Assembly (NCBI GenBank): GCA_017607445.1
Contig: JAEVHH010000004.1
Span: 4,030,001-4,094,000 of the forward strand
DNA: 64,000 bases
Direction of reading: 5' to 3'
Source: Histoplasma ohiense
Taxonomy: Eukaryota; Ascomycota; Eurotiomycetes; Onygenales; Ajellomycetaceae
How positions within the stretch are numbered: the stretch's first letter is position 1; every line of letters starts with the position of its first letter. Made by a program: the position numbers and the translations under genes. The notes under the pieces are model-generated. The model did not search any database. It was not told the origin of the DNA and was given only the letters and a program-made list of their open reading frames with translations. Below, in pieces: positions 1-11,787 of the stretch.

Positions 1-11
1 TGTGGACACTA

Positions 12-3000
12 GTGGATTCTGGCACAGATGCGAACTTCGTGTCCCACGCCTGGGCATCAAAATATTTCTCGAAGGCAGAAGGTAAATCAAAAGTAGTGGA
101 AGCAGTTGATAATCATAAGATTAAATCATATGAACAACAAAGAGCTGCAATGAAGATTATTGATGATGAACATGTCCTCCAAGAAGGATTCCACCATTTC
201 GAAGAGGCTGACATTAGCAGATATGATGTAATTTTGGGCATGCCTTGGTTGGAAGCTGTGAACCCTGATATCGACTGGGTGTGAAGATGCTGGACCTATA
301 GGAAAGCATTGAATATTAACCACATGCACCTGAATACTGCTAAAGAATTCGCAACACTAATTGATGATGGCAATATTATATTCACTGTCTTACCATTACA
401 AGCTGCGAGTGCAGCAACTGAGCCAAATATTCCAGATGATTATAAAGATTATCTTGATGTATTCTGAGAAGACATATCTGATGTGGAACATGCACCTCAT
501 GATCATGCCATAGAGCTCAAACCTGGCAAGGAACCCCCATACCAACTGATATATAACCTATCACCTCAAGAACTCTCTGTCCTCTGAGAATATATTGAAA
601 AGGTGTTAGAGAAGAATTGGATATGTCTGTCCAAGAGCCCAGCCGGCGCGCCAGTATTATTCACGCCCAAGAAAGATGGAACCCTGTGTCTTTGTGTGGA
701 TTATTGAGGATTGAATGAAATAACAGTCAAGAATCGATACTCACTGCCCTTGATAAGTGAAATACTTGATAGATTAGCAGGTGCCAAGATATATACACAA
801 CTGGACCTCAGAGACACATATCATAGAATTTGCATATGAGTGGGAGATGAATGGAAAACAGCATTTCAAACATGATATGGACACTTTGAATATCTAGTCT
901 TATCTTTTGGGCTAACCAATGCCCCTGCGACCTTTCAATCTTATATCAACAAAGCCCTCAGTGACCTTTTAGACATATATTGTGTGGCTTATCTTGATGA
1001 TATCGTAATCTATTCAAACATGCTTGATGAACATGTCGTCCATGTTAAGAATGTGCTGGAACGGTTAAGGTGATGGAGACTATATGCCAAACTTAGTAAG
1101 TGTATGTTCCACACAACAGAAATTGGATTTTTGGGTTTTGTGGTTACCATGCAGGGCATTACTGTTGAGAAATGCTGTGTTGACACAATTCTAGATTGGC
1201 CAGAACTGTGAACTATAAATGAATTGCAAATATTTCTAGAATTCATCAATTTCTATTGTTGATTCATATACAAGTTCTCAATAATAACAGCACCCCTGAC
1301 TGAATTGTTAAAAGGTTATGAAACAAAAAGGGGGAAGAATAATGCATCAGTTCAGTTGGACAAAAACTGCAAGCATGCAATTTTGCAGTTAAAAGAATGC
1401 TTTACAAAAGCACTGTTGTTGGTCCACTTTGATCTGCAGTGAAAACTCTGTATAGAAACAGATGGATCTGGTGTTGCAATCACTGCAGTAATATCACAAT
1501 TAATGGATAATGGTCACTGGCACCCGATCGCGTTCTGGTCTAGAAAGCTCACAGAAACAGAAAGATGTTATCAAACATATGATCTGAAAATGTTGCTGAT
1601 TGTAGAAGCTTTCAGGCAATGGTGCCACTACTTACATGGTAGCAGGCACTCAATAACTGTTTTATCTGACCATGCCAATCTCTAGCGCTTCATGACGATG
1701 AAGCAGCTAAATGGGTGTCAGATTCGCTGGATGGAAATGCTCTCAGCATTCAATTTTGAAATAGAGCACCATCCTGAGAAAAATAATCCCACAGATGCAC
1801 CAAGTTGTCGCCCAGATTTTGTAAAACACACAGCTCCCTTGACAGGGCTCTCTACCCTGCAAGAGAAGCTGCATAAGGGAATCTTTAAGTCACTAAAGAC
1901 AAAAGAAAATACAAAGTTAGATCAATGTGTCAAGATGGTGTGAAAAGATCTGCAAGCTAATGAAAATTGTTGGGTGAAGAGGCCTGTAGTCATTGATGAC
2001 AACCACCCCTGCAGGATAAAGAACACATCTGCAGATGAGAATGAGGTTGCAGGTGTTACAGGGTTAAACCTAGAGACTCTGATGCCATGAATTCTAGCTG
2101 TCAAGGTATTTGAGTTCAAGACAGTCTATTGTGAAGAGATAGCTGAATCTATCATCAAACTCTTACTGCAGATTCAGAATAGAGACACTGGCATGTCTGA
2201 ACTTCACAGAAGACTAGAGATGGGTGACACTAGTATAGATAATCATTCAACCTGGGCAGTAGATAAAGATGGCCTGCTCAGAAAAGATGGTAAAGTCTAT
2301 ATACCACAAGATAAGGCCATAAGGCATGAAATAATGAAAATGAACCATGATGATCCCCAAGGTGGCCATTTTGGATGTGACAAAATCATCAAAGTGATCA
2401 AATGCAAGTACTTGTGACATGGTATGAGCAATGAGATTGCAGAATATGTGAGAACTTGTGATGTTTGCCAATGCATCAAGATACCACAGCACAAGCTGTA
2501 CAGGTTGCTACAACCACATTCAATGCCAGATAAGAAATGGCATACAATTAGCATGGACTTTATTGAAGGCCTGCCAGATAATAAAAAGGGAAGTCAAACC
2601 TATAATGCTATTGTTGTATTTGTTGATTTATTCACCAAATGAGCTATAATTGTGCCCACATCTTCAGAGCTAGATGCAGAAGGACTCATGGACATTATTG
2701 TATGGAGGGTTGCAAAGAACTTTGGCCTACCTGCAAACATTATTAGCAACCAAGATTCATTAATAAATAGCAAGTTTTGGTTGACATTGTGTTACCTGCT
2801 CCATGTTTGATGAAAATTATCGACGGCATTCCACCCGCAAACCGACGGCCAAACAGAACAATTGAACCAGATGATTGAACATTATCTTCACACATATTGC
2901 AGCTACCAGCAAGATAATTGGATAGAATGGATTCCTCTGGCACAATGAGCATATAACAACACCTTCCACACATTGATAAAAATGACACCATCTGAAGCAA

Positions 3001-3626
3001 TGATTGGCCGACCAACTGAACTTCGCATAGACGTGGAACCCCCAAGCATGGGCGCGTCAAAATCAGCGATGGAACAAGTGGAATGGATGAAGCAAGCAGA
3101 GAACAAGATCTGAGAATGCCTGAAAGCTGCCAAAGCAGCTGAGAAAAAGTATTACAATCAGTGTCATATACCAAAAAGCTTTAAGATAGGGGACTGGGTA
3201 ATGCTGTGTGCAAAAAATATATCCACCTTGCGACCCTCACCCAAACTAGATCATCGATTTTTGAGTCTCTTCCAAATAATTGATATCCACAGTACACAGG
3301 CGTACAAACTGAAACTCACACCACAATATAAAGGAATTCATCCCATATTCCATGTTTCCCTTCTCAAACCATATCACACGCGCGACAGACAAATCCCACA
3401 AGCAGAACTGATAATTATAGACACACAAGAGGAATGAGAAGTTGAAGCTATATTAGACAAGCATCAGTACCACAGTCAAACACAATATCTTGTCAAATGG
3501 AAAGATTGTACAGACACAGACAATTCTTGGGAACCTGAGGAAAACTTGATGAACAGCCAGAAGTACTTGGAACAGTTTAATAAAACCTATCAGAAGCCAG
3601 TCAGTAAACAAAAACAAAGAAGGTGA
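12..3626 (+). pseudogene. Gypsy pol polyprotein of element A, broken by about 20 stops
   Basis: One reading frame runs through the region, with roughly 20 in-frame stops. All are TGA except one TAG at 1683-1685. Most TGAs sit where the family has Arg, fitting CGA to TGA change. Protease: DSG at 15-23 and an ILGMPWL stretch near 228-250. Reverse transcriptase: YLDD at 990-1001. RNase H: ETDGSG near 1455. Integrase: HHCC zinc region at about 2345-2490, then a catalytic core ending in the [10 protein letters not shown] block near 2830-2860. The second catalytic Asp of the integrase core is Asn (SNQD at 2745-2756). A chromodomain (LVKWKD...WEPEENL) lies at about 3438-3575. No active protein can be made from this copy. 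Confidence 0.9.
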
Positions 3627-3645
3627 TGATGACTGCTGGATATAC

Positions 3646-4794
3646 TTATTCCACCCAGGGATTAAAAAACAGATCTGCCTCAGCTTGGTCAGTGTCATTT
3701 GAGGAATTGTCATCAAGGCAAACCTGCTTATTATCCTGGATTTCCTCAACTGGCAAAGCATGATGTTTCAATGATGACTTGGAAGCTGCAACCAGTGATG
3801 TAACCACTGGAACCTCACCAACCACTGTTTCAGCTGAAGCCTCAGGAGAACTGTCTCATTGAATCTCTCAGATCTTCACAGCAAAGAATCTAACCACTGC
3901 AGTCACAGTGCTCTGCAAAACATTAACATTCAAAGCATCCACATCAGTGACAATTAGATCCTCAGCAGTGTTGATAACCATCTGAGCCAATTCAACAGCA
4001 TCTGCTGGCACCTAATAAGAAGTTAATATTATACTGTAAAAACATTTGTTTTGAATAATAACTTACTGGAACGCAGGCATGCTTCATCACTGAGCAGTGC
4101 TTGCATTTTTTGCATCAACCCTCAGCAGACTCACAATGATGGTGGGGGGACATTGTCAAATGTCAAATACAACAACAGCAATATGCTGCTGCATTTCTTT
4201 CTAACACTTCAATGAGACCATCCACTTCCTCATCTTCGCCTACATTATCAGTCAACTCAAATAACATACCAAGATCTTGGCCCAGTGAGGATGACACTGA
4301 TGTAATAGCAGGATGCAAAAATGTGCTTTCTGAAATGCTGCTATGATTGAATGCCACACCCTGCTGTGACAACAGATCATCAGAGTCTATATAGAATTCT
4401 AGAACCTCATCTGTGTTCTTGTAGACCTGCATGTCAAGTACAAACCTTGCAACAGCAGTTTGATACATGGCAAATCTCTCATTCAGAACTTCATTGAAGA
4501 GCAGCATCTCATGAAATTCATTGATCAAAGATTGACTGATTTCATGAAAGTGCTCAGGCATCTATAACCTGTTAGCACTCATAACAACCTTAGTTTAAGA
4601 AAACTTACAGCAGCACAACTCCTATTTGATATATGGCAGGCGTGACAGCATGTTCATCCATCATTCACAAAGCAAGGGTATACTGGGGGGTTCTGCAACC
4701 TCTCCAGACAACCCAAGCAAATGCTCTTGATGGCAGACAGCATATCACTCTCCATAGACTTCAAATCAGCAATGGAAACAGCTGGTTCTGACAT
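3646..4794 (-). pseudogene. Antisense, spliced Cys-cluster gene inside element A (decayed)
   Basis: Three exons on the minus strand, 4794-4609, 4561-4067 and 4011-3646, join in phase 0 at both introns (47 and 55 bp, GTAAGT donors, the first with a GCTAAC branch) to give 348 aa. The ATG is at 4794 and the TAA at 3646-3648, only 20 bp beyond the end of pol on the other strand. Five in-frame TGAs remain, all at sites compatible with former CGA (Arg). Exon 1 has C26-x2-C29-x11-C41, then a Cys pair ending in C-x2-C-x6-C (residues 50-60). Exon 2 ends with a second cluster, also C-x2-C-x6-C. The middle is mostly helical-looking, with an acidic stretch. The clusters resemble zinc-binding or Zn2Cys6-like half-sites. 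I do not recognise the family and assign no function. Conserved splice sites and phase make chance unlikely. Confidence 0.6.
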
Positions 4795-5337
4795 TCTATC
4801 ATAACTTTAATTAGTACCAAGGCCTTATTCAAAGAAGGAGGAAAAGCAAAAGCAACAAGAAAGAAAGACAGATGTTGGAGATTGGAATCAATATTGCAAT
4901 GATGATCAAAGGAATTGCAACAACACAAAACTCAACCCAAAATGGAAAATGCAACCATGCAACCAAAACTTTGAATTTCGCAATAAAAATTGCATAGGAA
5001 GATACAGTGTACTTTGTTTGATAAATTGATGTATTCTTTTTAAATAAAAAATCATTGGTGGTGATGGTGGTGATGATTTTGTTAGGGTACGACTTTTTGA
5101 TGTAAAAGTCAAAGAAAAGGGGTTCAGGAGTTGTGCCTAAATTGTGATTGGACTGCATTGACATTGGAGATGGAAAAATGTTCTTTCGAAACAGCAACAC
5201 TCTGGAATTAACCTCAACAATTAATCCGGCCCAATCCTGTGAACTCTATACAATATTAACCATGCAGCACATGTTATGAACTTCGCATGTTGCAGTAAGA
5301 AGCCCTGGGGACCAGGCCTTTGAAGAAGGGAGATAAT
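4795..5337. other. Region between antisense gene and right LTR of element A
   Basis: This holds the presumed promoter side of the antisense gene and the 3' untranslated part of element A. A hydrophobic open frame on the minus strand (4829-5200) shows no motif and looks like low-complexity chance. The purine tract at 5326-5337 would prime plus-strand synthesis next to the LTR. Confidence 0.4.
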
Positions 5338-5608
5338 TGTAATAGGTGCAACAGAGATATCTATATTAGGAAATAGCTATATGGTGATAGAAGAACACAG
5401 AACACACCAGAATTAATGAAGAGGGACATAGCACATGGCACCATAGACGGCCATAGCGCGTGGTGGTCGCCTATATAATGCTCACTGATATCCGTAGATA
5501 TTAGGAGATCAGTGATTAGCTTTGAATAATAGAGATTGCTACCTTCTTAACATTCTACGTGCGTACTTCACACTACTCTCATAATTATATCTATAACCAT
5601 CTCTTACA
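5338..5608 (+). repeat. Right LTR of element A
   Basis: About 271 bp, beginning TGTAATAG and ending CTCTTACA, with a TATA-like box at 5471-5480. It keeps several CpGs. The left partner lies outside the window, so the limits rest on the terminal motifs, the purine tract just before, and the abrupt switch to pol sequence of element B at 5609. Confidence 0.6.
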
Positions 5609-8504
5609 ACCTGCAACTGCTCTGAGATCCTCTCTACAGCATGTCACATAACAAGCTCCTCATTCTACAAAAAACACTCAACAGATTACTAGACAAAGAC
5701 TTCATTCATGTTAGCAACTCATCCACTGCAGCATCTGTACTGTTTGTGAAGAAATCAGAAGATGGCTTACAATTCTGCATCAATTATCAAGAACTCAACA
5801 AGATTACACAGAAGGATTGATACCTTCTCCCACTCATCAATGAAACACTTGAACAGATAGAAAAAGCAAAATGATTTACAAAACTTGACATCTCTACAGC
5901 CTTCTACAAGATAAGAATTAATGAAGGTGATGAATGACTAACTGTCTTTCATATATGTTACAGATTATACAAATGGACAGTGACCCTCTTTGAATTAGTG
6001 AACACTCTGAGTACATTTCAGAAATACATTAACTGAGCTCTATGAAATCTGCTCAATGAGATCATCTCAGCATACATGGATGATATCTTGATCTTCACTG
6101 ATGGATTGCTCACTGAGCATTATAAACACATATGACAAGTTCTTGACCATCTATGAAAAGCTGGACTGCAAGTGGACATTGACAAATGTGACTTTGAGAT
6201 CAAGTCTACAACCTATCTAGAATTCATCATCAAAGCTAAAAAAGATGTACATATGAATTCTAAGAAGATGGAAGCAATTCTCAACTGAAAGACATCAGTC
6301 TCAGTAAAAGAGACTAGAAACTTTCTAGGGTTTGCTAACTTCTACTGAAGATTTATCAAGGACTTCTCTGATATCATATGATCACTAATGGACCTGATCT
6401 GAAAAGATGCTGTATTTCAATGGACTGATGAAGTGGATGCAGCATTCAAAAAGCTGAAGCATATGTTCACAAGTATCTCAATGCTGCAATCATTCAATTC
6501 AGATAAGCATATGATTCTCAAAACAGACACTTCAGATTATATAGTAGATGAGACACTGATGCAATATGACAACAAAGATATTCTATGATCTTGTGCCTTC
6601 ATTTCAAAAAAGATGTCATTCACTGAATGCAACTACAAGATCTATGACAAGAAGCTTCTAGCAATCATACAATGTCTTGAAGAATGGGAATTCAAACTCA
6701 TGAGTGTTGAGAGGTTCAAGATTGTTACCAATCATAAAAATCTAGAGTACTTCACAATCACTCATAAGCTCACTGAGAGACATATGCATTGATCATTGTT
6801 TCTTAGCTGTTTTTCATTCACAATTCATTATCAATCTGAAGTAGAGAACACCCTTGCAGATGCTCTGTTCCATCAAGAATAAGATATGCCATCTGATGAC
6901 TTGGATGACAGATGGAAACACTGAGAGCATTGATTAATCAACTCTGCAATCATAGAAAGTTCTACACAATCAGATGAACCCCACATACATATCAACCAGT
7001 TCTGAGCTCAAGAACCCTTGCTCAAAGAACAATGAAGACTAGCAGCAGAGACAGATGAATTCTGACAACAAGTCATTGAAGTCATATGAAGCAAAGCACC
7101 TCAATTCCTCACAGATGTATACCCAAGAACAGATATCTCAGCATATTTGATCAACAATGACAACTGCTTACACTTTCAAGATAGATGATGAATCTCTGAT
7201 TCAGAACCTCTACAAACACAGATCATGCAAGAAATTCATGACTTGCTGATGATCAGACACTCAGAATGTGAAATCATGTACAACATTGTTGTCTGAGAAT
7301 TCTACTGATCAGATATGTTGAAAGACATACACCAGTTTGTACACAACTGTGATCACTGCAGCTCAGTGATGATATGATGTGAATGTTGAAAAGAAATGCT
7401 GAAGCTCTTACCTGTCTCTGACTGAACTTGATGTGATATAGCTATCAATTTTGCAGTTTTCTTATCTGAAAGTGAAGGTTCTATGAACATTCTAGTCATT
7501 GTCAATCAATTCAGCAAGAGTGTAATACTACAGCTCTGTGACAAGATGGACACTGAAGTAGTTGCAGATGTCTTCATCAGAAGCTCATTCTATCATATAC
7601 ACAGTCTGTCTTCATTCATTGTGTCAGATAGAGACAGTCAATTTGTCAGTGCACTCTGAGCCTGTATATGTCAATTATTAAGAATCAAACAAAAGTTATC
7701 AACAGCATATCACTCAGAGACTGATGGAGCTATTGAGAGGATGATACAAACAGTAAAGAACATTCTTCATAAGTTCTGCAATTACATGCAGAACAACTGA
7801 AGCAATCTGCTGTCATATACTGAGATTGCAATTAACAGTCAAGATTTCACTATAACAGATGTAAGCTCATTCTTTCTTCTACACAGATACAATTTAGAGG
7901 TTCTGAACTTCTCTGAGACTCTCTGAGAAACTGTGTACATCCACAGCTTCATACAGACAGCAGAGAACATTGTGAGCAAGCTGAAGAAAGTCTGTGAATG
8001 AGCAGAAGCTTCAATGATCAGCACTCAGCAAAATTACAAGAATTAAACAAACATCAGAAGAAGTTCTATGATTCAATACCATATAGAAGACAAAATCTGA
8101 CTGAATCTCAAGAACATAAGAATGGACTGCTTCTTGTGTATGCTAGATTACCATCATATCAAGTATATAGTGAAGAAAGTGCTAGGCACACACAATTATC
8201 AACTTGACACTCTGTCTGACATTCACAATGTCTTTCATACAAACCTGCTCCGACCCGCGGCTGAGAATCCATTCCTCTCACAGAGAATCTTCAATTGACA
8301 GTCATCTGTCATTGTAGAAGAAGACAATGAACTCAAGTGAGAAATTGAAGCAATTCTTGACAATAGAATCAATCACCACTGCTGCAAATACCTTGTCAAA
8401 TGAGTAGAATATGATCATCCAATCTGAGAATCCACATTCATCTTGGAGGACACTGCCACCCTCAACATCTATGAGTCCTCACTCACCCCAGTAGAGGGGG
8501 ATAA
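5609..8504 (+). pseudogene. Gypsy pol of element B, heavily mutated
   Basis: The reverse transcriptase keeps the YMDD box near 6074-6085, followed by ILIFTD. RNase H has the KTDTSDY stretch near 6520. Integrase keeps SDRDSQF near 7625-7645 and HSETDGAIERM near 7710-7740. The C-terminal chromodomain (EIEAILD..., YLVK) is at about 8340-8460. Dozens of TGA stops replace Arg codons and some Trp codons; CAA and CAG codons are mostly intact. At least one length change breaks the frame in the second half. It is non-functional. Confidence 0.88.
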
Positions 8505-9101
8505 TGTGACAGGTTAGCATTCATTAGTAATTAACTTACACAATCAACTCTTCTTCTGCATCTGCTTGTTTCTGATCATTGTCATCTCATATAATTCTCA
8601 ATGTTCTTCTGCTCTGTGCTCTGTGCTTGTGTAGTTTCTAACAATTCTTCTGTGTAGCTCTTAACATTCTTCCATTCCATGCTCTGCATTTGTGTAGTCT
8701 CTAACAATTCTTTTATATAGCTTCTTATGTTCTTCCACTCTGTGTTCTGTGCTCATATAGTCTCTAACAATTCTTTCATATAGCTTCTTACATTCTTCTG
8801 CTCTGTGTTCTGCACTTGTGTAGTCTCTAATGATTCTTCTATGTAGCTCTCAATGATTCCTCTGCCTCATGTTCTGTACTTGTGTAACTTCTAATGATTC
8901 TTATGTGTATCTTTTAATATTCTTCTGCTCTGTGCTTCACTGTGGAGCAGCTTCTGATATTCTTCTGCTCTGAACTTTCCTCTATAAGAACCCTCTTTGT
9001 ATAATCTTTTCTTCTGATTTCTTTTCTCTTTCTTTTCTTAATCAATTCGTAATCTGTAATTAGGATAGTACCAAATCGTTAATCGAAGTACGCCCGTTAC
9101 A
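8505..9101 (+). repeat. LTR of element B with five internal 63-bp repeats
   Basis: It begins TGTGACAGGTTAG right after the purine tract and ends CCCGTTACA; the ends are inverted repeats of each other apart from decay. Inside is a tandem array of a 63-64 bp unit: the anchor ctaa(c/t)(a/g)attctt falls at 8638, 8701, 8764, 8827 and 8891. The last roughly 60 bp (9040-9101) keep five CpGs, whereas I see none in the rest of the LTR. Confidence 0.85.
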
Positions 9102-11787
9102 GATACTCTTTTTCACTCATCAACAAAACACTCAAATGAGTAGAAAAAGCAAAATGATTTACAAAGCTTGACATCTCTGCAGCCTTCTATAAGATAAGGA
9201 TTAATGAAGGTGACAAATGACTAACCACTTTTCATATATATTACAGATTATATGAATGGACAGTGATTCTCTTTGAATTAGCAAATGCTCTGAGCATGTT
9301 TCAGAAATACATTAACTGAGCTCTATAAGATCTGCTCAATGAGATCATCTCAGCATACATAAATGATATTCTGATCTTCACTGATGAACTGCTCACTGAG
9401 CATCACAAACATGTACAACAAATACTTGATCATCTACAAAAAGCTGAACTGCAAATGAACATTGATAAATGTGACTTTGAGATCAAGTCTACAATCTATC
9501 TAAAATTTATCATCAAAGCTGAAAAAGACATACACATGAATTCTAAGAAGGTGGAAGCAATCCTCAACTGAAAGACATCAGTCTCAATAAAAGAGACTAG
9601 AAGCTTTCTAGAATTTGTCAACTTCTACTAAAGATTCATCAAAGACTTCTTCAATATTGTACAATCACTGATGAATCTGATCTGAAAAGACACTGTGTTC
9701 CAATGAACTGACAAAGTGAATGCAGTATTCAAAAAGCTGAAGTGTATATTCACAAATGCTTCAATGCTGCAATCATTTGATTCAGATAAGCATACAATTC
9801 TCAAAACAGACACCTCAGATTACATAGTAGATGAGACACTGATGCAATATAATAACAAAGATGTTCTACAATTCTGTGTCTTTATCTTGAAAAAAATATT
9901 GTCTGCTGAATGTAACTACAAGATCTACAACAAGAAGCTTCTAGTGATTATACAATGTCTCAAAAAATAAAAGTTCAAACTTATGAGTATTGAAAAGTTT
10001 GAGATTGTTATCAATCATAAGAACTTAGAGTACTTCATGATCACTTGTAAGCTCACTGAAAAACATATATATTGATCATTGTTTCTTAGCTGTTTTTCAT
10101 TCACAATTTGTTATCAATCTGAAGTAGAGAACATCTTTGCAGATGCTCTGTTCCATCAAGAACAAAATATATCATCTGATAACTTGAATGATAGATGAAA
10201 ACATTGAGAGCATCAGTTAATCAACTCTGCAATCATAGAAAGTTCTACACAATCAGATGAATCTCATATACATATCAATCAGTTCTGAGCTCAAGAACTC
10301 TCACTTGAAGAATAATGAAGACTAGCAGCAGAGACAGATGAATTCTGACAACAAGTCACTGAAGCTGTACAAAGCAAAGCATCTTGATTTCTCACAGATG
10401 TATATTCAAAAACAGATATCTCAGCATGTTCAATCAACAATAACAACTGCTTACACTTTCAAGATAGACAATGAATTCTCAATTCAGAATCTCTATGAAT
10501 ATGAATCATGCAAGAAATTCATGACTCATTGATGATTGAGCACTCAGAATACAAAATCATGTACAATATTGTCACTCAAGAATTCTACTGATCAGATATG
10601 TCAAAAGATATACATCAGTTCATACACAACTGTGATCACTGTGGCTCAGTGATGACATGATATGAACACTGAAAAAAGATGCTGAAGTCTCTATCTGTTC
10701 TCAACTGAACTTGATATAATATAGCTATTGATTTTGCAGTTTTCTTACTCAAAAGCAGAGATTCTATGAACATTCTAGTCATTGTTGACTGACTCAGCAA
10801 GGGTGTAATACTACAGCTCTGTGACAAGATGAATGTTAAAATAGTTGCAGATGTCTTCATCAGAAGCTCATTCTATTGTATACATAATCTGTCTTCATTC
10901 ATTGTGTCAGATAGAGACAGTCAATTCATCAGCACACTCTGAGTCTGTATATGTCAATTATTAAGAATCAAATGAAAGTTATCAACAGCATATCATTCAG
11001 AGACTAATGAAGCTATCAAGAGAATGATACAAATAGTAAAGAATATTCTTCATAAGTTCTGCAATTATATATAAGACAACTGAAGCAATCTGCTGTCACA
11101 CACTGAGATTGTGATTAATGATTGAGATTCTGCTACAACAGATGTAAGCTTATTCTTTCTTCTATACAGATACAACTTAGAGATTCTGAACTTCTTTGAG
11201 ACTCTCTGAGAAACTGTATATATCTGCAGTCTCATACAGATGACAGAGAACATTGTAAGCAAGCTGAAGAAAGTCTGTAAATAAGCAGAAGCTTCAATAA
11301 TCAGTGTTTAGTAAGATTATAAGAATCAAATGAACATCAGAAGAAGTTCTGCAACTCAATATCATATAGAAAACAAAGTTTGATTAGATTTCAAGAATAT
11401 AAAAACAGATCATTTCTTGTGTACACTAGATTATCATTACATCAAGTATACAGTGATGAAAGTGCTAGACATACACAATTATCAACTTGACACTCTGTCT
11501 GACATTCATAACATCTTTCATACAAATCTGCTCTGATCTGCAGCTGAGAATTCATTTCTCTCTCAGAGAATCTCTGATTGACAGTCATCTGCTATCATAG
11601 AAGAAGATAATGAACTTGAATGAAAAATCAAAGTAATTCTTGATAATAGAATCAACCACTGCTGCTGTGAATATCTTGTCAAATGAATAGAATACAATTG
11701 TCTGATCTGAGAATCTGTGTCTGTCTTGAAGAACATCACTGCTCTCAACATCTACAAGTTCTCACTCACTCTGATAGAGAGAGATAA
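9102..11787 (+). pseudogene. Gypsy pol of element C, most decayed copy
   Basis: It aligns to element B throughout: YINDILIFTD near 9358-9385 (the RT box is now YIND, so a catalytic Asp is lost), the KTDTSDY RNase H block near 9805, integrase SDRDSQF near 10905-10925, and chromodomain remnants near 11630-11690. Stops are mainly TGA, with TAA where TGG changed at both G positions. It is non-functional. Confidence 0.85.

Larger units (their letters stand above)
1..5608 (+). mobile_element. Ty3/Gypsy chromovirus-type element A (left end outside window)
   Basis: Visible in order are the end of an aspartic protease, reverse transcriptase, RNase H, integrase, a C-terminal chromodomain, a convergent antisense gene (3646-4794), and a right LTR at about 5338-5608. 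The LTR is preceded by a purine tract (about 5326-5337), begins TGTAATAG and ends CTCTTACA, which are imperfect inverted ends. It contains a TATA-like ctatataatg at 5471. The LTR end directly abuts an internal pol segment of a different element at 5609, as expected if A inserted into it. About 40 CpG dinucleotides survive in A, far more than in elements B and C, so A looks youngest. LTR limits are inferred from end motifs only, because the left LTR is not in the window. Confidence 0.8.
5609..9101 (+). mobile_element. Ty3/Gypsy chromovirus element B, 5' part missing here
   Basis: The segment begins abruptly in the N-terminal part of reverse transcriptase and runs through RNase H, integrase and chromodomain to a purine tract (about 8491-8504) and a 597-bp LTR (8505-9101). 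It is closely related to element C. CpG is almost absent from its internal region: the only CpGs I see are three within 8251-8262. The missing 5' part is expected left of element A, outside the window, if A inserted into B. Confidence 0.85.

Noticed and set aside
4829..5200. 123-codon hydrophobic minus-strand frame next to the antisense gene of element A
   Set aside because: Hydrophobic run comes from AT-rich low-complexity sequence; no splice link to the antisense gene was found.
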